From positions 1-64,000 of the forward strand of contig NZ_JAHZMP010000001.1 in NCBI RefSeq assembly GCF_020748465.1: a stretch of DNA of 64,000 bases, given 5' to 3'. Position numbers and translations under genes: made by a program. The stretch is from Terrisporobacter mayombei. GTDB taxonomy: Bacteria > Bacillota > Clostridia > Peptostreptococcales > Peptostreptococcaceae. Shown here piece after piece: positions 1 through 8,307 of the stretch. Under the pieces are notes generated by a model. That model did not search any database, was not told the DNA's origin, and saw only the letters and a program-made list of their open reading frames with translations. Position 1 is the stretch's first letter, and each line of letters opens with the position of its first letter.

Positions 1-612
1 GTGTCCTTCTAACGGATAGTATACCATCTTCTATTCTTAACCCACAGTTCTCAGTAGATGGTGGATCAACTTTCCAACCATGGACAGGAAACCTTAATTT
101 AGGAACATTATCGCCAGAAGATGTAAGGACTATCATAATAAGAGGAACAGTAAGTCCAACAGCAACAGGCATGATTATAAATACAGCAACAGTAAGCTCA
201 CCTACACCAGATCCAAATCCAGATAATAATGTTTCTACTGTAGAGACTCCAGTATCAGCCGTAGTAGCAGACATTGCTGTAACAAAGCAAAGTAATGAGC
301 CAGTAGCTATTCCAGGAGAAATATTCAGCTATACGATTATAGTCACAAATTTTGGACCATCTAATGCGCAGAGTGTCCTTCTAACGGATAGTATACCATC
401 TTCTATTCTTAACCCACAGTTCTCAGTAGATGGTGGATCAACTTTCCAACCATGGACAGGAAACCTTAATTTAGGAACATTATCGCCAGAAGATGTAAGA
501 ACTATCATAATAAGAGGAACAGTAAGTCCAACAGCAACAGGCACGATTATAAATACAGCAACAGTAAGCTCACCTACACCAGATCCAAATCTAGCTAATA
601 ATACTTCAACGG
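1..612 (+). repeat. 372-bp tandem coding repeat (DUF11 units)
   Basis: Bases 1 to about 240 recur at 373 to about 612 with only a few substitutions, a period of 372 bp or 124 codons. Near identity at DNA level indicates recent duplication or gene conversion. The third domain (from about 650) is clearly diverged. Confidence 0.9.
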
Positions 613-1094
613 TAGTGGTAGAAGTAAGTCCATCAGTAGCCGTAGAAGCAGACATTTCTGTAGTGAAATTAGCAAATAGAGAAAAGGCTTGTGTAGGAGA
701 TAGCTTGGAATTTACAATAATAGTATCAAATGCAGGCCCAGCAGATGCTCAAGACGTTACTTTGATAGATAACGTTGCAAATATTCTTAGGTTAGCAACA
801 TTTTCATTGGATAAAGGAGCAACCTGGAATCTATGGAATGGACGCATAGTAATTGGTACATTGCCAGCAGGCAGTACAAGAATTATACTTTTAAAAGGAA
901 GAATAAATCCAACTTGTAACTGTGAATTAATAAATATTGCAGATGTTATTTCAACAACAGCAGATCCGAATACTAATAATAATACATCAGTAGTTTTGGT
1001 AGATATTAAAAGAGAATGTTGCGATAAGAAAGAATGTTGTGATAGGAAAGAATGTTGCGATAAGAAAGAAAGTTGTGGCAAATCTTGGTTTTAA
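1..1094 (+). CDS. DUF11-repeat surface protein, 3' part (truncated by window edge)
   Basis: The frame is open from the first bases (codons begin at base 3), so the true start lies upstream; about 364 codons are visible. The product is a chain of DUF11 ('conserved repeat', TIGR01451-like) beta domains. Two copies are nearly identical and one more diverged copy begins near base 650. Each copy shows the family pattern of a TNxGPSxA-type motif, a GTLSP segment and an INTATV...PDPN end. The last 27 residues are unlike the repeats: Cys/Lys rich, with repeated ECCDKK-like units. DUF11 proteins are usually secreted or surface exposed. The Cys-rich tail suggests disulfide cross-linking, for instance in a spore or cell-surface layer, but this is inference. 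A strong terminator follows directly. Confidence 0.85.
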   Translation, partial: VLLTDSIPSSILNPQFSVDGGSTFQPWTGNLNLGTLSPEDVRTIIIRGTVSPTATGMIINTATVSSPTPDPNPDNNVSTVETPVSAVVADIAVTKQSNEPVAIPGEIFSYTIIVTNFGPSNAQSVLLTDSIPSSILNPQFSVDGGSTFQPWTGNLNLGTLSPEDVRTIIIRGTVSPTATGTIINTATVSSPTPDPNLANNTSTVVVEVSPSVAVEADISVVKLANREKACVGDSLEFTIIVSNAGPADAQDVTLIDNVANILRLATFSLDKGATWNLWNGRIVIGTLPAGSTRIILLKGRINPTCNCELINIADVISTTADPNTNNNTSVVLVDIKRECCDKKECCDRKECCDKKESCGKSWF

Positions 1095-1116
1095 TTTAAA
1101 ATAATGATTTTGTGTA

Positions 1117-1147
1117 AAGTCAGTAGCATACTGCTACTGGCTTTTTT
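1117..1147 (+). terminator. Rho-independent terminator of the DUF11 gene
   Basis: A GTCAGTAGCA / TGCTACTGGC inverted repeat is followed by a run of six Ts, about 22 bases past the stop codon. Confidence 0.85.
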
Positions 1148-1151
1148 ATAT

Positions 1152-1343
1152 TTAATCTTCTTCTAAATCATCATCATTTACATAAGTTAAATCATCTTCT
1201 AAACTTGATATACTTAGCTCTTCATGATTGATAGAACTATTTTGCATCAATAATTTTATTTTATCCGTTGCCAAAAATCTATTTTTCTTATAAACATAAA
1301 AATTTCGTAAGCTATTGATAATCAATAACTTACGAATATTATT
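1152..1343 (-). pseudogene. Decayed ORF, C-terminal fragment of unknown protein
   Basis: The stretch between the first terminator and the lipoprotein gene contains an open minus-strand frame of about 63 codons. It ends in an acidic tail (DDLTYVNDDDLEED) and has an upstream stop at 1344-1346, with no start codon or ribosome binding site in a sensible place. The composition (NSLRNFYVYKKNRFLAT) looks like real coding sequence, so I read it as the 3' remnant of a gene. I do not recognise the family. The rest of 1344-1646 shows only inverted repeats and no gene. Confidence 0.35.
1306..1334. repeat. 29-bp near-perfect palindrome
   Basis: The arms CGTAAGCTATTGAT and ATCAATAACTTACG are separated by one base, with one mismatch. 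No T-run follows, so it is not an obvious terminator. It lies inside the decayed ORF. It could be an end or recombination site of a lost element. Confidence 0.5.
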
Positions 1344-1437
1344 CTAGATTGGAACCTACGACACACTGTTTAAAACATGAATAAAGTAGGATCGAAAATT
1401 ATATATAAATAAATATGTAAAAAATGTTACTGAAAAG

Positions 1438-1519
1438 GTAATTACATACAAGTCCAATATTTCAAAAACTTCTTAAGAAGCATAATATTGGTCAATCTAT
1501 GTCTAGAATATGTAATTGC
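1438..1519. repeat. Imperfect long inverted repeat
   Basis: GTAATTACATA near 1438 pairs with TATGTAATTGC near 1509, and an inner CCAATATT / AATATTGG pair brackets a TTCTTAAGAA palindrome. Together they would fold an approximately 80-nt interrupted hairpin. Its function is unknown and no gene is nearby. Confidence 0.35.
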
Positions 1520-1646
1520 TGGGATAATACACCGCAAGAATTTTTCTTTGGGCAAATTTTTTCCAATAGCATTAATATTTTCTATTTATTTTAACTGTCA
1601 TAAATTTCTGATATTTTACATAATTTAGAAAAATATAAAAATCTTT

Positions 1647-2765
1647 TTATTTATTTACTTCTTCATAAGCATATTTTTCTAATGTATCGCTTCCTATATA
1701 ATATTCACTCATACGATAAGTTTGTGTATTTACCAAATATGATACTAGATAACACCATTCATTATTATAAAAAACAGGTCCATCAACTATACATGCTCGT
1801 TCATCTTCGCCTTTTTCAAGTATTTTATTTATTTCATCTTTAGAATACTTGCCCTTCTTATCTGAATTACTTGAAGTACTCTTATTTGAAGTTTCTTTCT
1901 CCTTGGAAACTTCATTCTCATACTTTGCACTTTCCCCTGATTTCTTTACATATTTTATTCTTTTTTTATTTCCATTAGGAGAATATTTATATAAAGTAAA
2001 GTCATTAGCATCAACTAAGTAGATAAAATCATTTATAGTAAGCATTTCTCCATGTTCATCTAAGTACACTCCTCCAAATACGTAATTTTGCAACTTAAAC
2101 TCTTCATCTTCTTCGCAATAACTTCCACTTGGTGAGTAAACATAATATATCTCATTCTTACTTTCTTTTGTTTTCTCATAAAGTTTTTCTCTTGCTTTGT
2201 CTATATCAGATTTTATTTTATCTAAGTCTAAGTTGGAAGCTTCTTTGAAGTTTGTAGCTAGCATATTTTCTAGCTCAACTTCGTTTATAGTTGATTTGAT
2301 TTTGTTTTCACATTCATCCTTGCTTAATAAATTCTCTTCTATTAAATAACTTTTATTCTCACGATTATTTAGTGTAAACTTTATCTCATCTTTATTTTCT
2401 TTATTTAATAATACATTTAACTTATATTCACCTTTTGAATCAGACTTAAAAGTATAATCAATTTCATAACCATCTTTACTTAATTTTGTGTTAGCTAATT
2501 GTAAACATTCTTCTTTATCTTCTTTTATATAATAAAGTGTAGTTTTTTCATTATTAAATGCAAAAATAAATGTCTTTTCTACACCATAAGCATATTCTTT
2601 ATTATCCCATCTATCACTTGCAACTCTATAGTACAGATACTTATTGTTTATCTTCTCACATACTAAATTTTCTGGTTGTGCTACTTCTTTTGCACCTTCT
2701 TTGCTACATCCAACAAATAAAATCATCAACATTGAAACTAAAAATAATATAACACTTTTTTTCAT
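1647..2765 (-). CDS. Uncharacterised lipoprotein
   Basis: The protein is about 372 residues. I start it at the ATG giving MKKSVILF, because a GGGGAAG ribosome binding site sits just upstream; an in-frame ATG 15 codons earlier has no such site. The signal peptide ends in the lipobox FVGC, so the mature protein is a lipid-anchored extracellular protein. The middle is rich in Lys/Glu, with predicted beta strands. A Ser/Lys-rich linker (about residues 290-325) precedes a conserved-looking C-terminal segment with many Tyr/Trp. I do not recognise the family. It lies 82 bp downstream of the TcaA-like gene and may be co-transcribed with it. Confidence 0.75.
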   Translation of the reverse strand: MKKSVILFLVSMLMILFVGCSKEGAKEVAQPENLVCEKINNKYLYYRVASDRWDNKEYAYGVEKTFIFAFNNEKTTLYYIKEDKEECLQLANTKLSKDGYEIDYTFKSDSKGEYKLNVLLNKENKDEIKFTLNNRENKSYLIEENLLSKDECENKIKSTINEVELENMLATNFKEASNLDLDKIKSDIDKAREKLYEKTKESKNEIYYVYSPSGSYCEEDEEFKLQNYVFGGVYLDEHGEMLTINDFIYLVDANDFTLYKYSPNGNKKRIKYVKKSGESAKYENEVSKEKETSNKSTSSNSDKKGKYSKDEINKILEKGEDERACIVDGPVFYNNEWCYLVSYLVNTQTYRMSEYYIGSDTLEKYAYEEVNK

Positions 2766-2847
2766 GACTTCTTCCCCTATTTTCCCTTTATTAATATTTT
2801 CAGAATACATTATATTTTGCTATATACTTTGCTTTATATATATTTTA

Positions 2848-4296
2848 TTATTTAATCATTTCTAACTTAGTTAACTTATATGTTTTATCAATTTCGTTAA
2901 ATATAAATTCGTATTTGTTGTTAAATATTTTTTCTTTATACTCATCATCTTGTGTTATTTCATATACTTCTTTTACAGTTACACTACCTTTTCCTTCGTC
3001 CTCATTATAATCAAAATTAATGATTTCATGATTAACATATCTTTCACTTACACCTTTTTCATAGAACTTAGGTACATTATTCTTTTGCTCATTATATAAA
3101 TCACTGCCAACACTAAGGAAGTCTTCTATATATGAAAAATCATTATAATTTACTGCATCTGCAAAGTAATATAAATAATCATACATTAATGTGGAAACAG
3201 CATCTTTCACTTCGTCTGATGATGGTGGCTTAGTATATTCGTAGCTTAAGTATATATCTAAACTTTCATCAACTTGTACCACATTACTTTTTATGTTCTT
3301 TCCTTTGTGTTTTAAAATACCATATACAGTGTCTCCATTTTTTAGTCCTGATATTGTATTAATTTCTCTAGCCGTATTACCTGTGCTTTTGCTGTTTACG
3401 TAAACAATAGCATCTGGTTCATCGCTATTTATTTTATTGTTGTTAATAGTTCCATCTATATTTATGTAGTTTTTTAATTCTCCGTAGAAAAGATCTATTT
3501 CTTTAGATGCTTTTGTCTTTGCAAATTCATTATTACATGATATCACTAGCTTATATTTTCCTGGTAAAAGTGGTCCTACTTCTCCACCTTTTAAATTTTC
3601 TTCTATCAATTCTTCGCCATTATATAGCTCAATTTTTACATCTTTATATGGTGATTCTAATTCTATATATCTAGGGTTTAAACCAATATAGCATTTTTCT
3701 TTAAACAATACTTTCTTCTTAACTATAGTAAATGGATTATTATTTGTAGCTCCTTCCACTGGGTACATTTCTCTTAAGTATTGGATATCATTATTTAAAT
3801 TTGAAGGATTCTCTTTATAATATTCTATTATTGATCCTAGGCTATCTTCTGTTATTTTTAATCTTTTGTCACTGGAAATCATTATTTTTTTTAGCTTAGA
3901 AGGATTGTTGTTTATTATTGCTTCCTCAAATTGATTTATTACTTTTTCTTGGGTTTGTGGTATTGAAACAACTGTTACCCCTGCAATAAATAGTACTGAA
4001 ATTGAAAGTATTAGAGTTTTTTGTAGTTTGTTTAAATTTTTAACTTTATCTATAACTTTTTCACTTTTTTCTTTTAGAAATGACGTTGCTTTTTTAGAAT
4101 TTTTAGATACCTCTGTACCTATATGACTAAATGTTGTATCTTCAACATTTTTGTATGTATTATTAGTATTTGTATTACCATGATTATCATTTTCTTTTTG
4201 TAAATTTATACTGCTTGTATTTTCTATTTTATTACCACATTTATAGCAGTATTTTTCGTTGTTGTTTACTTCTGTATTACATTTATTACACCTCAT
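2848..4296 (-). CDS. Zinc-ribbon membrane protein of the TcaA family
   Basis: The 482-residue protein opens with a zinc ribbon (MRCNKC...KYCYKCGNK). A low-complexity linker and one transmembrane helix (about residues 95-117, ILSISVLFIAGVTVV) follow. A long extracellular part has the arrangement of TcaA/YvbJ proteins: a helical first domain, an Ig-like domain (KVLFKEKCYIGLNP, GPLLPGKYKLV) and a C-terminal NTF2-like domain (KDAVSTLMYDYLYYFADAV). TcaA in Staphylococcus modulates glycopeptide susceptibility and envelope stress; the role here is inferred only by family. The start follows an AAAGGGGAT site. A terminator separates it from the DUF2628 gene upstream. Confidence 0.8.
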   Translation of the reverse strand: MRCNKCNTEVNNNEKYCYKCGNKIENTSSINLQKENDNHGNTNTNNTYKNVEDTTFSHIGTEVSKNSKKATSFLKEKSEKVIDKVKNLNKLQKTLILSISVLFIAGVTVVSIPQTQEKVINQFEEAIINNNPSKLKKIMISSDKRLKITEDSLGSIIEYYKENPSNLNNDIQYLREMYPVEGATNNNPFTIVKKKVLFKEKCYIGLNPRYIELESPYKDVKIELYNGEELIEENLKGGEVGPLLPGKYKLVISCNNEFAKTKASKEIDLFYGELKNYINIDGTINNNKINSDEPDAIVYVNSKSTGNTAREINTISGLKNGDTVYGILKHKGKNIKSNVVQVDESLDIYLSYEYTKPPSSDEVKDAVSTLMYDYLYYFADAVNYNDFSYIEDFLSVGSDLYNEQKNNVPKFYEKGVSERYVNHEIINFDYNEDEGKGSVTVKEVYEITQDDEYKEKIFNNKYEFIFNEIDKTYKLTKLEMIK

Positions 4297-4343
4297 AAAT
4301 ATATCCCCTTTCCAAGTATTTTAAATTTTATTAAGTATCAATT

Positions 4344-4378
4344 AAAAAGGACATTGAACGTTAAATTCAATGCCCTTA
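4344..4378 (-). terminator. Terminator between DUF2628 and TcaA-like genes
   Basis: An AAGGGCATTGAA / TTCAATGTCCTT hairpin is followed on the minus strand by a T-run. It lies just past the stop of the gene at 4389. Confidence 0.75.
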
Positions 4379-4388
4379 TAATTTCATT

Positions 4389-5027
4389 TTAATAGTAATA
4401 AGACATTGCCCCAAACATTGAGCCAAATATAACTACAGATAAAAATAAGAGTATGATTGCTATAATTGCTGGTATTAAAAGTAATACTATTGGAAGTACA
4501 ATATTAGTACCACCATTTTTGTTTATCAATGCCTGTCTATAACTACTATCTGCACAATTGATTTCTTGGAACTTTTTATTTATGTGGTCTAAATATAATG
4601 AATTGGCAAAAGTACCTACCCCTACCCAAAGGCATATATCCAGTACCCATCCTATAACAGGAACAAATGATAATAATAAACTTGCTAAAAAGTATAATAT
4701 CCCTTGTACATACATTTTTCTATAGAACATCCAATAAGCACCAGCTAAGAATGCTGACCAGTTCCAAGTTTTTTTATCTCCAGTCATTCTAATTTGATCA
4801 AATTTTTCTAAATAGAACATTTGATTTTTAGAGATAAATGTGTTCATTTCTTCTTCACTACAATCAGCGCTAGAATAACTGCTTCTAGAGTTTTCCCCTT
4901 GTGAATTATTTTTGCTAAGTTCTACTTTTTTTAGAGGCTTTCCACAACTATTACAAAATGAACTTGTAGCTTGATTTTCTTTGCCGCACTCCGTACAAAA
5001 AACAACGCCTGAATCTGTTGATTGCAT
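4389..5027 (-). CDS. Zinc-ribbon DUF2628 membrane protein
   Basis: The protein is about 212 residues. An N-terminal zinc ribbon (VFCTECGKEN...SFCNSCGKPL) and a Ser-rich linker lead into a DUF2628-like module with the signature WNWSAFLAGAYWMFYRKMY. Two or three hydrophobic helices and a C-terminal helix ending in FGSMFGAMSYYY follow. The second ATG, giving MQSTDSG, is better spaced from the AAAGGAAG site than the ATG two codons earlier. Function is unknown; zinc ribbons coupled to membrane domains are common in Firmicutes envelope proteins. A paralogous module without the ribbon lies at 6078-6554. Confidence 0.75.
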   Translation of the reverse strand: MQSTDSGVVFCTECGKENQATSSFCNSCGKPLKKVELSKNNSQGENSRSSYSSADCSEEEMNTFISKNQMFYLEKFDQIRMTGDKKTWNWSAFLAGAYWMFYRKMYVQGILYFLASLLLSFVPVIGWVLDICLWVGVGTFANSLYLDHINKKFQEINCADSSYRQALINKNGGTNIVLPIVLLLIPAIIAIILLFLSVVIFGSMFGAMSYYY

Positions 5028-5230
5028 ATACATCTTCCTTTCTTAATAAATTACTTCAAAATAAAGCTATAAATTTTTATATTAATTATCTACTGAAAAT
5101 GTTACAACTTTATTAACCCGAGAGTATAATAGCATATATTACTTTCTAAATTTGTCGTAATTTGTATTTTTTTCATATTTTTTTAATAAAAACAATGTTT
5201 AATATCGTAAATAGTTTTATTTTAGCAAAT

Positions 5231-5264
5231 AAATATCCAGCCTAATAGTTTAAGCTGGATATTT
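5231..5264 (-). terminator. Terminator of the 5275 lipoprotein gene
   Basis: An AAATATCCAGC / GCTGGATATTT inverted repeat lies 10 bases past the stop codon, with a short T-run on the minus strand. Confidence 0.75.
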
Positions 5265-5274
5265 TTCTTCTATA

Positions 5275-5910
5275 TTAATTAGTTTTCTTCTTCTCCTCAC
5301 TTGTAGGATAAATCTTTGTTGTTACATTCATATTTTCATCTAACTTTTTCTTATTATCATTTAATGTTTTTAGCAATGCTCCCTTGTTATTTTGATCATA
5401 CTCATTATTAACTAGCATCATTGTATCTTTTATGTAGTCCTTCATAACCTTAGCTATATCATATATATCAGCATTATCAGGGTCTGATTTGCTGGCAATG
5501 TATGATGCCAAATAATAATTATCTTCCAAGTCATCTGCTAATTTTTCATTTTTGTACTGATCAATTAAGTAATTCATTGCTTCTTGTTTTATATCTTTTG
5601 ACGTATTACTGTATAAATCATCTAAGGCTACTAATTTATCAATTATCTTCACTTTATCTTCTGTTTTTTCTAAATCTGAAGTTATTTCTTTTGATTTGTT
5701 AGCGTATTTAGCCACTTCATCAAAAGAGTTTATATTTAAATCCTGAAGTTTTTCTTCATTTTCTAATTTGTCTTTGTTTGCTTCGTATGCTTTGTTCACT
5801 TCTTCTGGTGTTTTTAAGTCTGCTAAATCAGTACTTGAATTAGTGGAGTTACATCCTACTAAGCCTAACATTAAAATACATAATATACTTTTTTTAAAAA
5901 TTGATTTCAT
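5275..5910 (-). CDS. Uncharacterised helical lipoprotein
   Basis: The protein has 211 residues with a clear lipoprotein signal: MKSIFKKS, a hydrophobic core, then the lipobox GLVGC. The mature part is highly charged and almost entirely helix-forming, with heptad-like Leu/Ile spacing. It contains no recognisable catalytic motif, so an extracytoplasmic helical-bundle lipoprotein is the most that can be said. It is monocistronic: an intergenic gap lies on its upstream side and a terminator on its downstream side. Confidence 0.7.
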   Translation of the reverse strand: MKSIFKKSILCILMLGLVGCNSTNSSTDLADLKTPEEVNKAYEANKDKLENEEKLQDLNINSFDEVAKYANKSKEITSDLEKTEDKVKIIDKLVALDDLYSNTSKDIKQEAMNYLIDQYKNEKLADDLEDNYYLASYIASKSDPDNADIYDIAKVMKDYIKDTMMLVNNEYDQNNKGALLKTLNDNKKKLDENMNVTTKIYPTSEEKKKTN

Positions 5911-6039
5911 AACATCCCTCCATTTTTTTCCAAATTATGTTATCTAACAATTATTATATCATTATGTGCTAATTATTATGGGAGTATTTATAGTATTACT
6001 ACTTTGTATACTAACTTAATAACTTTACTTCCAAAATTT

Positions 6040-6067
6040 AAGGGTGTATCTTTTTTCATACACCCTT
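6040..6067 (-). terminator. Terminator of the 6078 DUF2628 gene
   Basis: AAGGGTGTAT and ATACACCCTT flank an 8-base A/T loop, with an AT-rich run beyond on the minus strand. Confidence 0.75.
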
Positions 6068-6077
6068 ACATACTTTA

Positions 6078-6554
6078 TTATAAACAGCTAATTCTTAAGT
6101 ACCCAGCCAAAATATATGCATAAATTACTGCTATAGCAACTACCGTAATAAACATTACTAATAATGCCCATATACTAACTCCACCTTTTCTAAGCAGCTC
6201 ACGTTCTTTATCCTTAGGATCAAGATTTATTATTTTACTTAACTTCCTATTACAATGATTTAAGTAAAGATAATCACCAAAAATACCACAAATTAAGAAT
6301 AATATCCAATTAATCCCATGTACATTAAAAAGGCTATTTAGCAATATTTGTAATACTATTACACCTATACCAAGGGCATACATCTTTCTGTATACAAACC
6401 AAAATACACTAACTAAAAACGCTGCCCAGTTCCAACTATATGGCTTATTTTCTTCTCTCATCTTTTCAAACTTATTCATATATGTTTGTGCATTGTCTTG
6501 AATAAAATTAACCATATCTTCATTTTGGAAATTCATTTCTATTTTTTCTTTCAT
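6078..6554 (-). CDS. DUF2628 family membrane protein
   Basis: The protein has 158 residues. The module NKPYSWNWAAFLVSVFWFVYRKMYALG matches the paralogous module at 4389-5027 but lacks the zinc ribbon; this DUF2628-type block is followed by three hydrophobic helices. The YLYLNHCNRKLSKI segment also corresponds to SLYLDHINKKFQEI in the paralogue. The start follows a GGGGGTGC-type site. Function is unknown. Confidence 0.72.
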   Translation of the reverse strand: MKEKIEMNFQNEDMVNFIQDNAQTYMNKFEKMREENKPYSWNWAAFLVSVFWFVYRKMYALGIGVIVLQILLNSLFNVHGINWILFLICGIFGDYLYLNHCNRKLSKIINLDPKDKERELLRKGGVSIWALLVMFITVVAIAVIYAYILAGYLRISCL

Positions 6555-6615
6555 AATTGCACCCCCTTTATATAATAGTAGGAGTCTGTTTTATATTTAA
6601 CAACTTACAATATTG

Positions 6616-6654
6616 TAAAAAAAATAGACCTTAGCTATAATAGCTTTTGGTCTA
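6616..6654 (-). terminator. Terminator of the EEP phosphatase gene
   Basis: TAGACC...GGTCTA with an inner AGCTAT / ATAGCT pair is followed by a run of eight Ts on the minus strand. Confidence 0.75.
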
Positions 6655-6694
6655 CTTCCTTTTTATTCATCTTTATATTTATATGTTTTAATTT

Positions 6695-7831
6695 CTATTT
6701 TAGTTTAAATGTTAATTTAACAGGATTATGATCACTATACATAAAATCTTTATCCACATTTTCAGCCCTAGCTTCAACATTGTCAGATACAATAAATCCA
6801 TCTAAAACTGAAGTATAGTTAACACCTTTTTCATAAGGAATATCGCAACTTCTACAAGTTGGAACTTCTGTATTATTTAAAGATTTTACAACACTCATTC
6901 CTTTTACAATATTCTCGTCATTTAGCTTAAATACCCAATCAGGAATTTTTTGTTTACTCTCAAATGCATTTATAGTTTCTCCTAAAGCGTGATTAAAATC
7001 TCCGCCAACAATTACGTAGTTTCCTTTTTTATATTCTTCTTCCATGACTTTGTTAAGCAACTCCAGCTGACGCGCTCTTATAGCACCGCCTTTATCATAA
7101 GCAGACATATGATTATTTATAAGAACTAGCTCCTTATTATTTTCTACTGGATAACGTACCATTGTAAAGCAACGATCCAAGTCGAAGAATTTAGTAAAAA
7201 AGCTTTCATCTACTGGATAACTTTTTCGTGTTGCTGACATAGCTTTGTATTTTGACATAGTAAGTAGTCCTGCCTCAACACTTCCATGTGGTTCATTTAA
7301 AGGATATAACATATATGGTGCATGAAAATTCAGTGCAAATATGCTTGAGTAATTTGGAAGTTTTTTCTCGAAACTTTCCTTTTGGTTTATATTGTAACTA
7401 CGAGTTGCATTTACATCCACTTCCTGTAATAATGCAAAGTCTGGTGAAAGTTCTTTTACTATTTCTGTAGATCCATTTGTATTTTTTAAAGCATTTTCTT
7501 CGCTTACTGCTCTTGAATGTTTTCCAACAACGGCAGTTCCATCTTCCATTTCTCCAGTATCCATAAAGAAGGAATAATCCTGGTCATAAGCTCCAAAGCC
7601 AATGTTATATGTAACAGCTGAGTAATCTTCACCTGTTTTTAGGGTTTCTTTTTTATTGTTTGTTATTTCTAATGATTGATTGTCTTCTATTCTATAGTAG
7701 TTAATTTGCATATAAGCTATATAACCTACTACAAAAATTACAAGCGCTAGTAGTAAACCACCTACACCAATAAATACTTTTTTTAAGACTTTTATGTTCT
7801 TCGCCCCCCTATTGATTTTTTCTAATACCAT
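6695..7831 (-). CDS. Membrane-anchored endonuclease/exonuclease/phosphatase (EEP) family protein
   Basis: An N-terminal transmembrane anchor (about residues 19-41) is followed by a DNase I-like EEP fold. The motifs are in order: TYNIGFGAY near residue 72, LLQEVD (metal-binding Glu) near 135, NNHMSA (catalytic His) near 240, GGDFNH near 275 and SDHNP near the C-terminus. The fold covers Mg-dependent phosphodiesterases, including secreted nucleases and sphingomyelinases; the substrate cannot be read from sequence. The start is odd. The ATG at 7831 has no ribosome binding site, whereas a strong AGGGGGGCG lies just before an ATA codon at residue 13, so translation may begin there or the start may have mutated. 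Confidence 0.8.
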   Translation of the reverse strand: MVLEKINRGAKNIKVLKKVFIGVGGLLLALVIFVVGYIAYMQINYYRIEDNQSLEITNNKKETLKTGEDYSAVTYNIGFGAYDQDYSFFMDTGEMEDGTAVVGKHSRAVSEENALKNTNGSTEIVKELSPDFALLQEVDVNATRSYNINQKESFEKKLPNYSSIFALNFHAPYMLYPLNEPHGSVEAGLLTMSKYKAMSATRKSYPVDESFFTKFFDLDRCFTMVRYPVENNKELVLINNHMSAYDKGGAIRARQLELLNKVMEEEYKKGNYVIVGGDFNHALGETINAFESKQKIPDWVFKLNDENIVKGMSVVKSLNNTEVPTCRSCDIPYEKGVNYTSVLDGFIVSDNVEARAENVDKDFMYSDHNPVKLTFKLK

Positions 7832-7963
7832 TATTAATATTATACCAGCAAATTCTTATGGAATATAAAAAATTTAATACGAAATATATAGCAATGATTT
7901 TACACTATATCTATGATAAAATATGACTAAGATATTCACAAATATTAGTAGGAGGGATTTTGA

Positions 7964-8107
7964 TTGGCTAGAAGAGATAGAATCAATTATTATGTGGATT
8001 TGGCTGATGTAGTATCTAAGCGTTTTACTTGCTTGAGAAGACACTATGGTGCTGTCATTGTAAAAAATGATGAGATGCCTATTTTTGTGAAAGTTGTAGA
8101 AAAATAA
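7964..8107 (+). pseudogene. Truncated dCMP deaminase (ComEB-like), N-terminal 47 residues
   Basis: A TTG start is preceded by a strong AGGAGGG site. The first 40 residues, LARRDRINYYVDLADVV then RFTCLRRHYGAVIVKNDE, match the N-terminus of deoxycytidylate deaminases. The frame then runs into six unrelated codons and a TAA. The zinc-binding HAE and PCxxC motifs are absent, so the product cannot be active. A deletion has fused the 5' end to other sequence. It is the only plus-strand gene in this area and is followed by a strong terminator. Confidence 0.75.
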
Positions 8108-8153
8108 TAATAGATATTTCAACTGACTAAATATAATAAGTTTTATTTAAGCT

Positions 8154-8197
8154 AATAGAAAGAGCGCTTACCCAAAAAGGTAGGTGCTCTTTCTATT
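8154..8197. terminator. Bidirectional terminator
   Basis: A 19-base arm around GAAAGAGCGCTTACC pairs with GGTAGGTGCTCTTTC across a short A-rich loop. It closes the truncated dCMP deaminase on the plus strand. Confidence 0.75.
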
Positions 8198-8273
8198 TCA
8201 TCAATAACTTCAGATAATCAATTGAATATGAATAAAGTTCATATAGAAAATAGTACCGAAACTAATCCTACAT

Positions 8274-8306
8274 AAAAAAGACATCTAAATTTTAGATGTC
8301 TTTTTT
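8274..8306. terminator. Terminator of the 8308 gene
   Basis: AAAAAAGACATCTA / TAGATGTCTTTTTT forms a symmetrical hairpin with T-runs on both strands, directly past the stop codon at 8308. Confidence 0.85.
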
Positions 8307-8307
8307 A

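Noticed and set aside
7874..8122. Minus-strand open frame of 82 codons
   Set aside because: It overlaps the plus-strand dCMP deaminase fragment, which has a strong ribosome site and family match; the minus frame has neither.
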